From assembly GCA_902702965.1 (NCBI GenBank), contig CACRXP010000185.1, forward strand, positions 850,682 through 914,681: a stretch of 64,000 nt of DNA, in the 5' to 3' direction. Origin of the DNA: Spirometra erinaceieuropaei. Taxonomy: Eukaryota > Platyhelminthes > Cestoda > Diphyllobothriidea > Diphyllobothriidae. Below, piece by piece: positions 53,601 to 62,114 of the stretch. Position 1 is the stretch's first letter, and each line of letters begins with the position of its first letter. Position numbers and translations under genes: made by a program. The notes under the pieces were generated by a model. The model did not search any database, was not told the origin of the DNA, and saw only the letters and a program-made list of their open reading frames with translations.

Positions 53601-56442
53601 TGTTTGATCTTAATTGCTGTTTATCGTAAATGTATCACCATCCTCGTCCTGAAGGATATAGGGCTTGATTAGCATGTTAGATTTTATACCGCACTAATAT
53701 GTGACCTCGATGAGAGGAGTTCAAGTTGGTGGATGATTAGGAGATCCTCTCTACGCTAGACCCTAATATTTTATCTTTTCACAATAATTAAGGTGAAAAT
53801 AGGCATCATATTCAACGGCATGAACCTAAGACCTGTATATTCACTGCCTTGAAATAACGGAAGAACAACTCGTCGCTCTTTTGTGAGGTTTCTCATTGTA
53901 AATTTTCAATGAAAAAGCTTTCAAAATCCGAGAAAAAGAAGGGTAATAGAAGTTGAAACGTGATAAGGTTTCAAATGGTAAATAAACTTACAGGTCAGCC
54001 CATGAATCCGAATTGGAAGGCCACTTAGCGACTATTATTTGAAAAAACTTCAAGGGATATCGGTCAGCGCATGGTAAACTATGGCCAAAACTGTCCAACT
54101 GAATCACGCTCCTACGGTAATTGTGAGAACCTTGCGGCTGTTCAGTTAACTTATGCGGAAACGCTGGGTCATTGTCACAGGTTTAAGGACCAATAGATGG
54201 CAATACATTTACTTGATTTTTCACCGTACTCATAGCCGACAGACTGGGTGACCGCAGAAATCTCCTCGCCGAAACCTGTTGTGAAATTCAGATTGGGGGG
54301 AATAAAGCCTGAGCTGAAAGGTGACATTGGTCTTTGTAAATGCAGAGCGCTATTTTGGGGGACAGAACCGGGCAAAACAGATGTGCACAAGACCCATATG
54401 CGTGCCTATAATATGCAGTGCAGGATGGTCAAGAGGCGCCAGTAAAGGCCATATGCGCGCAAACGGAGGAGAATGGCAGTCTTTGTGATGCGAATCCTCA
54501 AACAGTGCATTCACCTCCCAACCAAGAGCTGAATTGGCACCATCACCAGGCATAACAAAGACCCGAATTGGCGCCACTGGACGCCATCTTCGGGTGGCAT
54601 CGCGAAAAGTTCGACTGGAAATGCGCATATGGGCAAATCGGCAGAAATAAAACATGTGCGCCAAAATATCGCTCTATGGGTTAGGCGATTTATAAAAGGC
54701 AAGCAAAAGGCCGGTTCACAACTCTCAATTATATCGTAGCACAGTTAGACAAAGCAGCTTAATTTGTAGGTTCGTATGTATGTGGCTTGATGGTGAAATA
54801 TATTCGGTCTTAAGATTTCGTAAATAACCATTTAGTATCTTGAATAAATTTGCAAATTGTCTTGACCACATGAACTGAAAAGGTTTTTATTCCACCACAG
54901 TAGAAATCCGAAAAGCAAGAACGCCTGTTAAATCAACAGTACAAAATGTGCTATACTGCATTCATCTAAGTTGCCTTTCTGGTCGCAGTTGAAAGCCGGT
55001 TCCGAAGGAAAACGGCTTTTAGATCAATATCTTAGCCTTTCACCTTACGAATTATATTTGCTTATGAAAGTTCGTCCCACATGGGTTATTTGTAGAAGAT
55101 AATAAGATCCTGAACAGACAACCTTGCATAAGCTCATGCTTTCTGTTCTTATGCCGCAGATAAGAAGAACTCAACTGATATACAACATACCACTACTAAA
55201 CACCAAGTACACAAACGGTCTTAGTAGGCGCCAAGGGGATCGGTGTAGGTTAATTCGGTATCATTTGATTATTACATAAAGCGCATGCTGGACTCTTCAC
55301 ATTAAATCTCCCTATCTGCCTTTAACGAGTCAAGCTTCAAGCAAAAGCGGCCTTTAAAAATGAAAATGACAACCTCTCGTGGAAAATTTCACTTCGTGCA
55401 GATTTTTAAATTTAGGACAACTATGAGTAAACATACCCGGTCGTCTTAGAGTTAGGAATATGATTTTTAACTACCCAGACACGTTCTGGTAAAAAACATA
55501 TCTTTTGAGGGCTTAGAGCCGCAGGGAAAGTAAATAACAAATTTCGTCTTAATTAGCAGCACTAGAATGGAAGGGACCCACCCATAAATATGGAAAAAGA
55601 CAAGATTAAAAACCGACAGAAAAGGAAATTAGAGATAGAGAAGTCTGCGAGAAAAAGGAAGTACAACCGGGAGATACTGCCAAATCACCCCCCTCCCCAA
55701 TGAACTTAATGTCAGGATGCTTCTTCAGGGTTCAAAGCAATCTACTCCGTTCACACGTTTTCGATCTGATGGTTTAGTGACGCATTAGAAGAATAAACTT
55801 TAACCCAGCAAATAAATGTTATATGGCCTGATTCTCGAGGATGCGTTGCCTTTAACATTATCCTTCTTGGTGCTCTTTTTCAGGACACCCAAACGCCTGG
55901 ATAACAGATCTATTGGTAGGCAGTCATATACGCCATTAAATCGAATAATTTTTTACAACCCCCAGTTATCCACTTTATTGTTTTGAGGTTAGATTTGGCA
56001 CCAAGCATTGGGACGGTCAGAAAATCTCCAACAGAAATAAGCGATGACGCAGAGCACTGCTTTCAATCGTCTTGACAACAATTTGCTCGTAGGTATTGCA
56101 GTTGTGGATCAGACACTTTACCATTGTTCTACAGTCTCAAATAGATAAAGAATCAGTACTTAATTTCGCTTAGAAAATAAGGTTGAAGTTAGTATGTCAA
56201 CGTCCAGTTCCCGCCATTCAGGAAACACTCTGTCAAACATCGATGACACACAAATGACTAGCAATCTAAATTCAACCTAGTGATGCTAATTAGCGACAAT
56301 CACTGAAAAGGTAGAATTAAGCGTTCTCAACGAACGGACTCAAAAAGAAAGTAGGGAACCAGCTAAAAGTGCAACCAGTGAAGCGGCAATATTTGGCGTA
56401 CTGGTCGTGGTTTTCGGGACAGTGGCCCATTACTAGACTCAC
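50685..56442 (-). other. 5.8-kb intron of the unidentified gene
   Basis: The minus-strand donor GTGAGT lies at 56442-56437 and the acceptor at 50686-50685. The phase is 1 on both sides. It contains a SINE (51278). Short frames of up to 104 codons (54350-54664 minus) lie within it, and I see no support for them as exons. Confidence 0.55.
51278..51420 (+). repeat. tRNA-Arg-like SINE
   Basis: The head GCCCGTGGCCCAGTGGTTAG has a textbook A box (51283-51300). The arm TTAGACTTCTAACTAGC has a CTTCTAA loop, as in tRNA-Arg with anticodon TCT. GCAAGCTCGAGCC is the B box (about 51326-51338). The body (TGTTCCACACTTCGGAGATT, then GACTGGCTGACGACGGCTAA) recurs at 25145. This family is distinct from the 36171/42386 SINEs. 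It lies antisense within the intron of the minus-strand gene. The 107-codon frame across it is an artefact. Confidence 0.75.
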
Positions 56443-56682
56443 CTGAAGGGGCGCAGCCATATCTGCTATTTGGACGGCCGAGTGACGAGGAAGTGCTGAC
56501 GTCGGTAGGCAGGGTCCGAGTGAGCGGTGCGTGGGTCATGACCCTACGCTGTGAGGGTCCCATTGCGGGGGCGTGGCCGTCTCCTTCCCGAGAAATTATA
56601 TCGAATGAGCCGTTTACCTGAGGACGCGGCAAACTGGTGGTACGAGGGGAAAGGATGCCCGTAGTGTAGCCGGGTCGTGGAG
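56443..56682 (-). CDS. Internal exon of an unidentified Ser/Pro/Arg-rich protein (second visible exon)
   Basis: A 240-nt exon. The acceptor is GCATCTGTTACAG before CTCCACGACC, and the donor is CCCTTCAG before GTGAGT. Phase is 1 at both ends, so it joins cleanly to its neighbours. The ~80 residues run from PGYTTGILSPRTTSLPRPQV through REGDGHAPAMGPSQRRVMTH to GRPNSRYGCAPSG. They are low in hydrophobic residues and have no recognised domain. A second possible donor inside (CCTCAG before GTAAAC, about 56617) could give a shorter alternative exon. Confidence 0.6.
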
Positions 56683-56963
56683 CTGTAACAGATGCAAGTC
56701 GTCAATTTATGGATGAATGAAGAGTAAAATCTTTTCCATCAATATCTGTAAAGCAGTCGGTGCCCAACTGCTGTTACTTTTGACCATAACTGGTGAATGG
56801 TAGTCATTCACACCAATTTCTGATCTTGATTTAAAGATAACGAGTCGTTGACAGAGAAGTGACTTGATTTTCAGTACATTAAAGGGGATTCTAACATAAT
56901 AGCATGAACAAAACTTCAACCATACGGCAATTCGTTCATCGTACTTGATGTCGGAATACTTAC

Positions 56964-57047
56964 GCCGGGGATGTGTGCTGCATTTGCTTTTGATTGGCCC
57001 GACAACCTCCCTTCCTATCACATATTGATGAGAACGGGCACAGCAGC
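56964..57047 (-). CDS. Candidate internal exon (first visible exon)
   Basis: An 84-nt exon inferred from splice sites. The acceptor is AAAATCTCACCTAG before GCTGCTGTGC, and the donor is CATCCCCGGC before GTAAGT. It is phase 1 in and phase 1 out, so it reads through into the next exon (KSKCSTHPR, then PRPGYTTG). The intron between them is only 281 bp. It encodes about 28 residues (CCARSHQYVIGREVVGPIK and onward). An alternative acceptor (GTGATAG before GAAGGG, about 57017) is in the same phase. It is less secure than the other two exons because it is short. Confidence 0.45.
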
Positions 57048-57059
57048 CTAGGTGAGATT

Positions 57060-58470
57060 TTAGTTCGTGTGTCACAAGATGGGGACTTTTATGAGACTTC
57101 GATCGAAGACGTTCGTTTAAAAAGTGCTCTTGAACGGAGAATTCAAGACTTTAGCCTCTTCTTCCAAATGATAAGCACTTAATACTTTTTGCAAAAGATA
57201 TCTAGTGAAGAGAAGGTGTTCTGAAAAGCGTTTTGCAACCAAATCACACCTTTTTTCCGAAGTGTTGTGTTCTGATCACCAGAAAATACTGTGGTCGTCT
57301 TCGCATTTTCCCAATTCTCGGAACTGGGGAACCTTAGGCTTTCAGTTTCGTCGGAAATGAATATGTGAACTTGAAGTAATAATTTTCGGTCAATTCTTTC
57401 TACGTTATGTCAGGTTTGGAGGGATGAGTGCGTAATATTGCACGGTGGTAGGATAGTGGTAATATAATACTCGCTCAAGAAGTATTTCAGCCTTTGGCTG
57501 ATGCCTGTTCCAAGAATACGACTAGCTGGAGCGTCCCATAAATGTGATGCGAAATAATTTCCTGGACAGAGATCTGCCTACGAAAACATACTTCTTTCAG
57601 CACTCCTTTCCTTAGCTTTCGAAGTTAACATATCGGCTTCAAGGAGCAGTCTTCAAAGTTGATCTCATACAGTTCAAAGTCTTGCTTGTTACTTTAAATG
57701 GTTCCTTGTGGCATACGAAAGCACGTTATCAGGAATTTTGTTTGCTTAACGTCCTTCTGCCGTGATGGCAAATGGCCGTTTCTTAAAAAAACATTTTTAA
57801 GGTGGAGGAAACATGAAAAAGAGATTGAATGCTGCCTAGAGGGAAAGCGATTTATGCCTATCCAAGTTTCCGCTTTCGATTTTGACGCACGAACGACAGT
57901 CACAAGTAACAGCTATTCCGCGAAAATAGTATCCGCGGTGGATTTAGTTTAAAACATGCATCATGCGAAGTTCATCAAATTTAAGCACTCAGATAGAAGA
58001 ATATGGGTGTCGCCAAAGTCTAAGCCTAAATGCATCCTAAGGAATGATTATAAAAGAAGACCTTTCGAATCCTATGACAACTTTACTAACGTGCTTTGAT
58101 TAGTGATTCGGCGTTTTGAAAAAAATTTGGAGACACACGTTTCACACCAGTTACTTATACGATATTATGGCATCTGAGTTAATTTTGGCCTGTTGTGCAA
58201 ACTGCGAGAAGACACCCCATGATAAGGGCTGCGTCGTGGAAATGTTTTTGAAGTCTGAAAGAAGTATTTCTAAGATTATAGAGAGATCAACGGGCACCCA
58301 AACTGTGCTTGATGTTGAAAACTGCATGCGTACACCATTCGTGGCAAACTGTGAAATGTTGCTCCAAAACACGACCCAATAACACATGGCATCCTCAGGC
58401 GCTTGCTCCCTTGCTACTCAAACCTAACAGCCTTCAACAGTAGTAGTGACAATGCGATTCCCAGGTGGCA
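57060..58470. other. No recognised feature; probable upstream part of the minus-strand gene
   Basis: Frames at 57698-57952 and 58116-58382 (plus) have no recognisable domain. Earlier exons of the minus-strand gene should lie to the right but cannot be picked out. Confidence 0.35.
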
Positions 58471-58473
58471 TAT

Positions 58474-58710
58474 CAAAAGAAGAAGAGGCGTTCACCGGGA
58501 GGGGTTTATTGGAGGTCGGACGTTTCGAGTAGTTGATTCGTCTACCCCTCTTCAGAGACCTGAAAGTCCTGCGCACAGCTCCCCTTATATGGTGCACTTT
58601 GTTCAATGCGTGACCCGCCAATGCCGCCTGTGTGGCTGCATCCAACCCGCATGTCACTGTAACCTGAATCCCCCCCGTCGGCCGCGGAGATGACTGACGG
58701 TCCCGACGGG
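58474..58710 (-). repeat. Penelope terminal repeat, inverted copy
   Basis: The reverse complement of this segment matches 59331-59571. In minus orientation it runs AGTCATCTCCGCGGCCGACG, GGTTACAGTGACATGCGGG, GATGCAGCCACACAGGCGGC, GGACTTTCAGGTCTCTGAAG, GACGAATCAACTACTCGAAA, CGTCCGACCTCCAATAAAC. Oppositely oriented terminal repeats are a known arrangement in Penelope-like elements. The copy abuts the truncated coding part directly. Confidence 0.8.
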
Positions 58711-59340
58711 TGGAAACTAGTTGCAGCACGCCAGCCGCCAAACTGGACGAGATAAAGCTCCTGCAAGAACTCTTCAGAGTCAACGGCTATCCGCGGGCAT
58801 TCATTGAACGGAGCCGAAGGCAGCCAAAGCAACGGAATGCAGAGCATAGTCAGTCAAAGTCGTGGCGGAGCATTCCGTACATTAAAGGGGTCTCCGAAGC
58901 CGTGGCTAGATCCCTCGCGCCACTCGGAATAGGTGTTGTCCACAGGCCTTACTCAACAATCCGCCGGCAAGTGATGCGGCCAAAAGATCCAAACCCTAGG
59001 CAGGAGATGTCGGCCGTTGTCTACCGACTTCAATGTGGCTGCGGAAGGTGCGACTACGTTGGGGAAACCGGGTGACGGCTGCAAACGCGAATGCACGAGC
59101 ATAAGTTGGCCGTGCGAAGGTTGGACCCAAAGTCGGAGGTAGGAACCCATGCCGCGCAAATGGGACAAATCTTCAACTTTGAGATCGTGGGCCGGGGCGG
59201 TGATCATACAGCAAGGCAAGTGCAAGAAGCCTGGATGTCCACCGACTGCTCTGTCAACCGCCACACCAATTTGCCTCCACCCTATCTGACTTTGCGAACC
59301 TTCTTAACGGTAGACAGTCACGGTGCGAAACAATCGGGGC
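58711..59340 (+). pseudogene. Penelope-like element C-terminus: RT end and GIY-YIG endonuclease, 5'-truncated
   Basis: The frame starts in what matches the end of a Penelope reverse-transcriptase region (LDEIKLLQELFRVNGYPRAF, then WRSIPYIKGVSEAVARSLAP and HRPYSTIRRQVMRPKDP). It runs into a GIY-YIG-type nuclease domain: VVYRLQCGCGRCDYVGETG, where the Cys pair and YVGETG are typical of Penelope elements. In normal elements this nuclease nicks target DNA for insertion. A TGA at about 59072-59074 directly follows GETG and interrupts the domain. The same frame continues (RLQTRMHEHKLAVRR, then MGQIFNF, QVQEAW, SVNRH) to about 59300. The N-terminal reverse-transcriptase core is absent. It is flanked by inverted terminal repeats. 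The element is dead: truncated plus nonsense. Confidence 0.85.
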
Positions 59341-59571
59341 CACCAGTCATCTCCGCGGCCGACGGGGGCGATTCAGGTCACAGTGACATGCGGGTTGGAT
59401 GCAGCCACACAGGCGGCATTGGCGGGTCACGCACTGAACAAAGTGCACCATATCAGGGGAGCTGTGCGCAGGACTTTCCAGTCTCTGAAGATGGATAGAC
59501 GAATCAACTACTCGAAACGTCGGACCTTCAATAAAACCCCCCAGTGAACGCCTATTCTTCTAACAGCTTTC
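59331..59571 (+). repeat. Penelope terminal repeat, direct copy
   Basis: It directly follows the GIY-YIG frame, in the same orientation. It contains the same landmarks as 58474-58710 in reverse and as 39748-39996. It ends with CGGACCTTCAATAAAACCCC and CCAGTGAACGCC. The frames that pass through it (59091-59498, 59323-59547) are partly repeat-derived. Confidence 0.8.
59459..59524 (+). ncRNA. Hammerhead-ribozyme-like core in Penelope repeat
   Basis: In order: a short strand GTGCGCA; a hairpin GGACT-TTCC-AGTCT (59471-59484); CTGAAGA (59485-59491), fitting the hammerhead box CUGANGA; a stem GGATAG / CTACTC with loop ACGAATCAA; GAAA (59514-59517); then CGT, which can pair with the GCG before the hairpin. 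The inverted copy has the better stem (GGGTAG / CTACTC), and its first hairpin differs (GGAC / GTCT) but still pairs. The nucleotide where a U is expected before the cleavage site is C in all copies, so activity is doubtful. Hammerheads are known from Penelope-like elements. Confidence 0.4.
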
Positions 59572-59659
59572 GTCTATTTCGGTCTCAGATCATGGGCATA
59601 AGTCCTACGAACTTGTCTAGAAGAGTGGGCTGCAAAAAGCCTACGTCAACGGCGCGACC

Positions 59660-61560
59660 GAAGCAAACAAAGCGTCCTTAATCAGATGCGGCCGACTGAT
59701 AAAGAGACAGCTGCGGGGGATGCAGAGTGCGTGGCGAGCAAGGCCGAGGAAATACTAGGCCGTGCTAAATGGGATGAAACGTAGGATTGCATTGTGACAA
59801 TCAAGACGGTCCAAAGCCTCACAGACAAATCAATCGCTACGTTGCTCAACTACGACGGGCCCAAATTTTTTACGCATAATTCGGAGGTTCTAGAGCACTG
59901 GACTGAGCGCTTAAGAAACGTTCCCAATGGACTCGCCGAATCGCCGACTCTACATCAACAGACTCCTCCAGGTGAGAACGAGCAATGACCGGGTGCTCCC
60001 GAGTTCCCTTCTCGAAATAATCAAAGCTGTGCACTAGATGTCCAGTGAGAACGCAAAGGAATCCGACGCAGTGCCGGCCGAAGTCTGAAAATGTGGCGGC
60101 TCTCGGCTAATGAACAAGTTGACCTGATTCTGAAAGGAAAGGCGGCGGGAAGGACAGGATCCTCACGACTACGGCGACGATAATATCGCCATGTGCAAAG
60201 GCACAAAAAACAGACGGCTATGTGACAATCACAAAGGCATCTGACTACTGAACAGCGTGGGAAATCATCGATAGCACTTTCGTAAACCGTCTAAACACGC
60301 ACCTATTCCAGGGACTTCTCGCACAAAGCCAATATGATTTTCTCAGGACCGCGGCACCATCGAGGTGATCTTTTCGGTCATCCACTACAAGGGAAGAGTT
60401 AAGGGATGAAGACCAACCTCTACACCACCTCGCCCTCGACAGAGCGAACCTCGATGCATTTCGGAAATTAACGTTGAAATTTGAATGTTGGGAGCACTTT
60501 ACACAAATGGCGCGCCAACGTCATGACGGATGATGGTTCGCGTCAAGGACGACGGGGAAATCTCCGAAGCATTTGCTTCAAAGTCGTCCCCACCTTATTT
60601 AGTCGCATGTTCTCTGTCATGCTAGTGAACGTATTTCACGAGAAGCGGTCGGCGATAGATATCAATTAGCTAACCAATGGAAATCTGTCCAAAATTCGCC
60701 ATTTGAAAGCATCTAGAAAAGTAGCCAAGACCAGCGCCCATGACCTTCTGTTCGTGGACGACTGCCCGTTAAATACCAAAACAGAACAGGCCAAACAGCG
60801 GGATATGCAGTCCTACGTCTCCGGTTGTTCCAACTTCCGGGTGGCCATCAACACGGAGAAGACGGTAGCCATGCATTGACCGACGCCCAACGTCGAGTAC
60901 TGTGAAATCCATATCAACGTCATTGAAACCCAGTTTGCGTCAACGGACAACGTCGCATATCCTAGAAGTTAAATTACAAGAAATGCCACAAATAAAGGCG
61001 AGGCGGATCAACGGATCTCTAAAACTATCCAGGCACTCGGCCAAATACAGCTCTCAGTCCAGAACCGGCTTGGACTTTAACACGAAACTCAAGATTTACA
61101 GCAGGATAGTTCTGACGACGCTGGTCTGCAGGACGGAGATCTGGACAGAACGCAAAAAAGCAATTATTTCCAGTTAATTTGGCCCTAGAAAATACCTAAA
61201 TTGAGGTGTCAAGACAGAGTCCCAGACAAGGAAGTCCCGGGGGGACCAAAATCCTCAGTCATCCGCCGTGTTAAGGCCAACCTAACTACGATGAAGCGGT
61301 CATGTGGTTTGGATGAACGTTGAGCACCTATTACAGTGACTATTCTATGGCTAAGTTTCAACGGCTGCACGTCAACAAAGAGGACAGGGGCAATGTTGCA
61401 TGGACACTGGGAAAATTTCCCGAAGACCTCGGCAGATCTTGCCTAGGGAAGAGCAGTAAAAACCGGGGCGGAAATCTACCAATGCAATCGGATCGTTTTT
61501 GTCTAAGCCAAAAGACCAGCTCGCAAGTCTCGAGCACCTCCGAATCACAACGTTGACACC
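59660..61560 (+). pseudogene. Decayed LINE reverse transcriptase
   Basis: Piecewise translation over several frames follows the reverse transcriptase of a non-LTR retrotransposon common in tapeworms. The segments seen, in order, are LPSSLLEIIKAVHQMSSENA (about 60000), then DAVPAEV; RRLCDNHKGI (about 60210); VVPTLFSRMFSVMLVN (about 60590); the catalytic region HDLLFVDDCPLNTKTE (60739-60785, FVDD where FADD is usual); then SNFRVAINTEKTVAMH; NTKLKIYSRIVLTTLVCRTE then IWTE (about 61080-61150); and AVKTGAEIYQCNRIVFV, stop, AKRPARKS (about 61450-61540). The 5' end and endonuclease are not visible. It has many stops and frameshifts. Clade assignment (RTE-like or other) needs a tree. Confidence 0.75.
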
Positions 61561-61564
61561 AAAC

Positions 61565-62110
61565 TTCTCCCAGCGATTTGCCGCTGTCAACAGGCATTCC
61601 GCGCACGGATCGGCCTCGTCGGACCAAATGGAATAACGATAAGATAACTCCACATGCTGCCTTCGAAAACGCCTCAATCGCCCCACCTACCGCGAACCCC
61701 ACAACGCCCACGACTATCACCATCATCACCGACGGGCACGTTCTCGATAGCTGTGCCGCTGCCCACCGCCCCATCATCAATGTCACAACCCGCAAAGCGA
61801 CGACTACCACCTCTCCTACTGCCGCCGACGATGTGAACACCCGACGCTCGTAAACCATCACCCTTACCACCAGCTATGAGGGTTCGCTCCCAGCCTGTCC
61901 TCATTACGATAAAATCTTCACATCATACATCGATCTCGTCAGTCGCCTACGAATTCATCGACCTGGAACCTGAGCCAGTGCCTGGAACCCCAACATACAC
62001 CCGCCGCACTCGCCGCAATGCATACTCATCCATCGCACGAGTCTGCTCGGTCCCGTATTTCTCCATTAAAATCTGCGGTAGACCGCCAAGGACCAAGCCA
62101 CAGCACCGCG
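61565..62110 (+). pseudogene. LINE C-terminal zinc-finger tail
   Basis: Continues the LINE at 59660. Finger 1 (61569-61626) reads AICRCQQAFRARIGLVG, a C-x-C form of the usual C-x2-C. A long Thr/Ser/Pro-rich linker follows (about 61630-61860). Finger 2 (61889-61970) reads CPHYDKIFTSYIDLVSRLRI then HRPGT, with its second Cys changed to Tyr. It is followed in a shifted frame by EPVPGTPTYTRRTRR. Finger 3 is a remnant (62020-62080, HRTSLLGPVFLH). Motif order equals that in the minus-strand fragments at 12.7-15.4 kb. Frames of up to 170 codons on the opposite strand are shadows of the low-complexity linker. Confidence 0.65.
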
Positions 62111-62114
62111 CGTC

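Noticed and set aside
54350..54664. 104-codon minus-strand frame inside the intron, considered as an extra exon
   Set aside because: No convincing acceptor/donor pair in the right phase and no family resemblance; it may be an unrecognised repeat.
56994..57182. Plus-strand frame with protein-like sequence (GEILVRVSQDGDFYETSIED)
   Set aside because: It overlaps the candidate minus-strand exon, is short, and has no similarity that I know.
58424..58847. Overlapping minus-strand frames of about 100-119 codons
   Set aside because: They read through the inverted Penelope repeat; the similar products at 59.3-59.5 kb arise because the repeat is the same, not because of a gene family.
61358..61870. 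170-codon minus-strand frame, the longest in the window
   Set aside because: It is antisense to the LINE zinc-finger linker; the Val/Gly-rich product is the shadow of Thr/Pro/Ser-rich low-complexity DNA.
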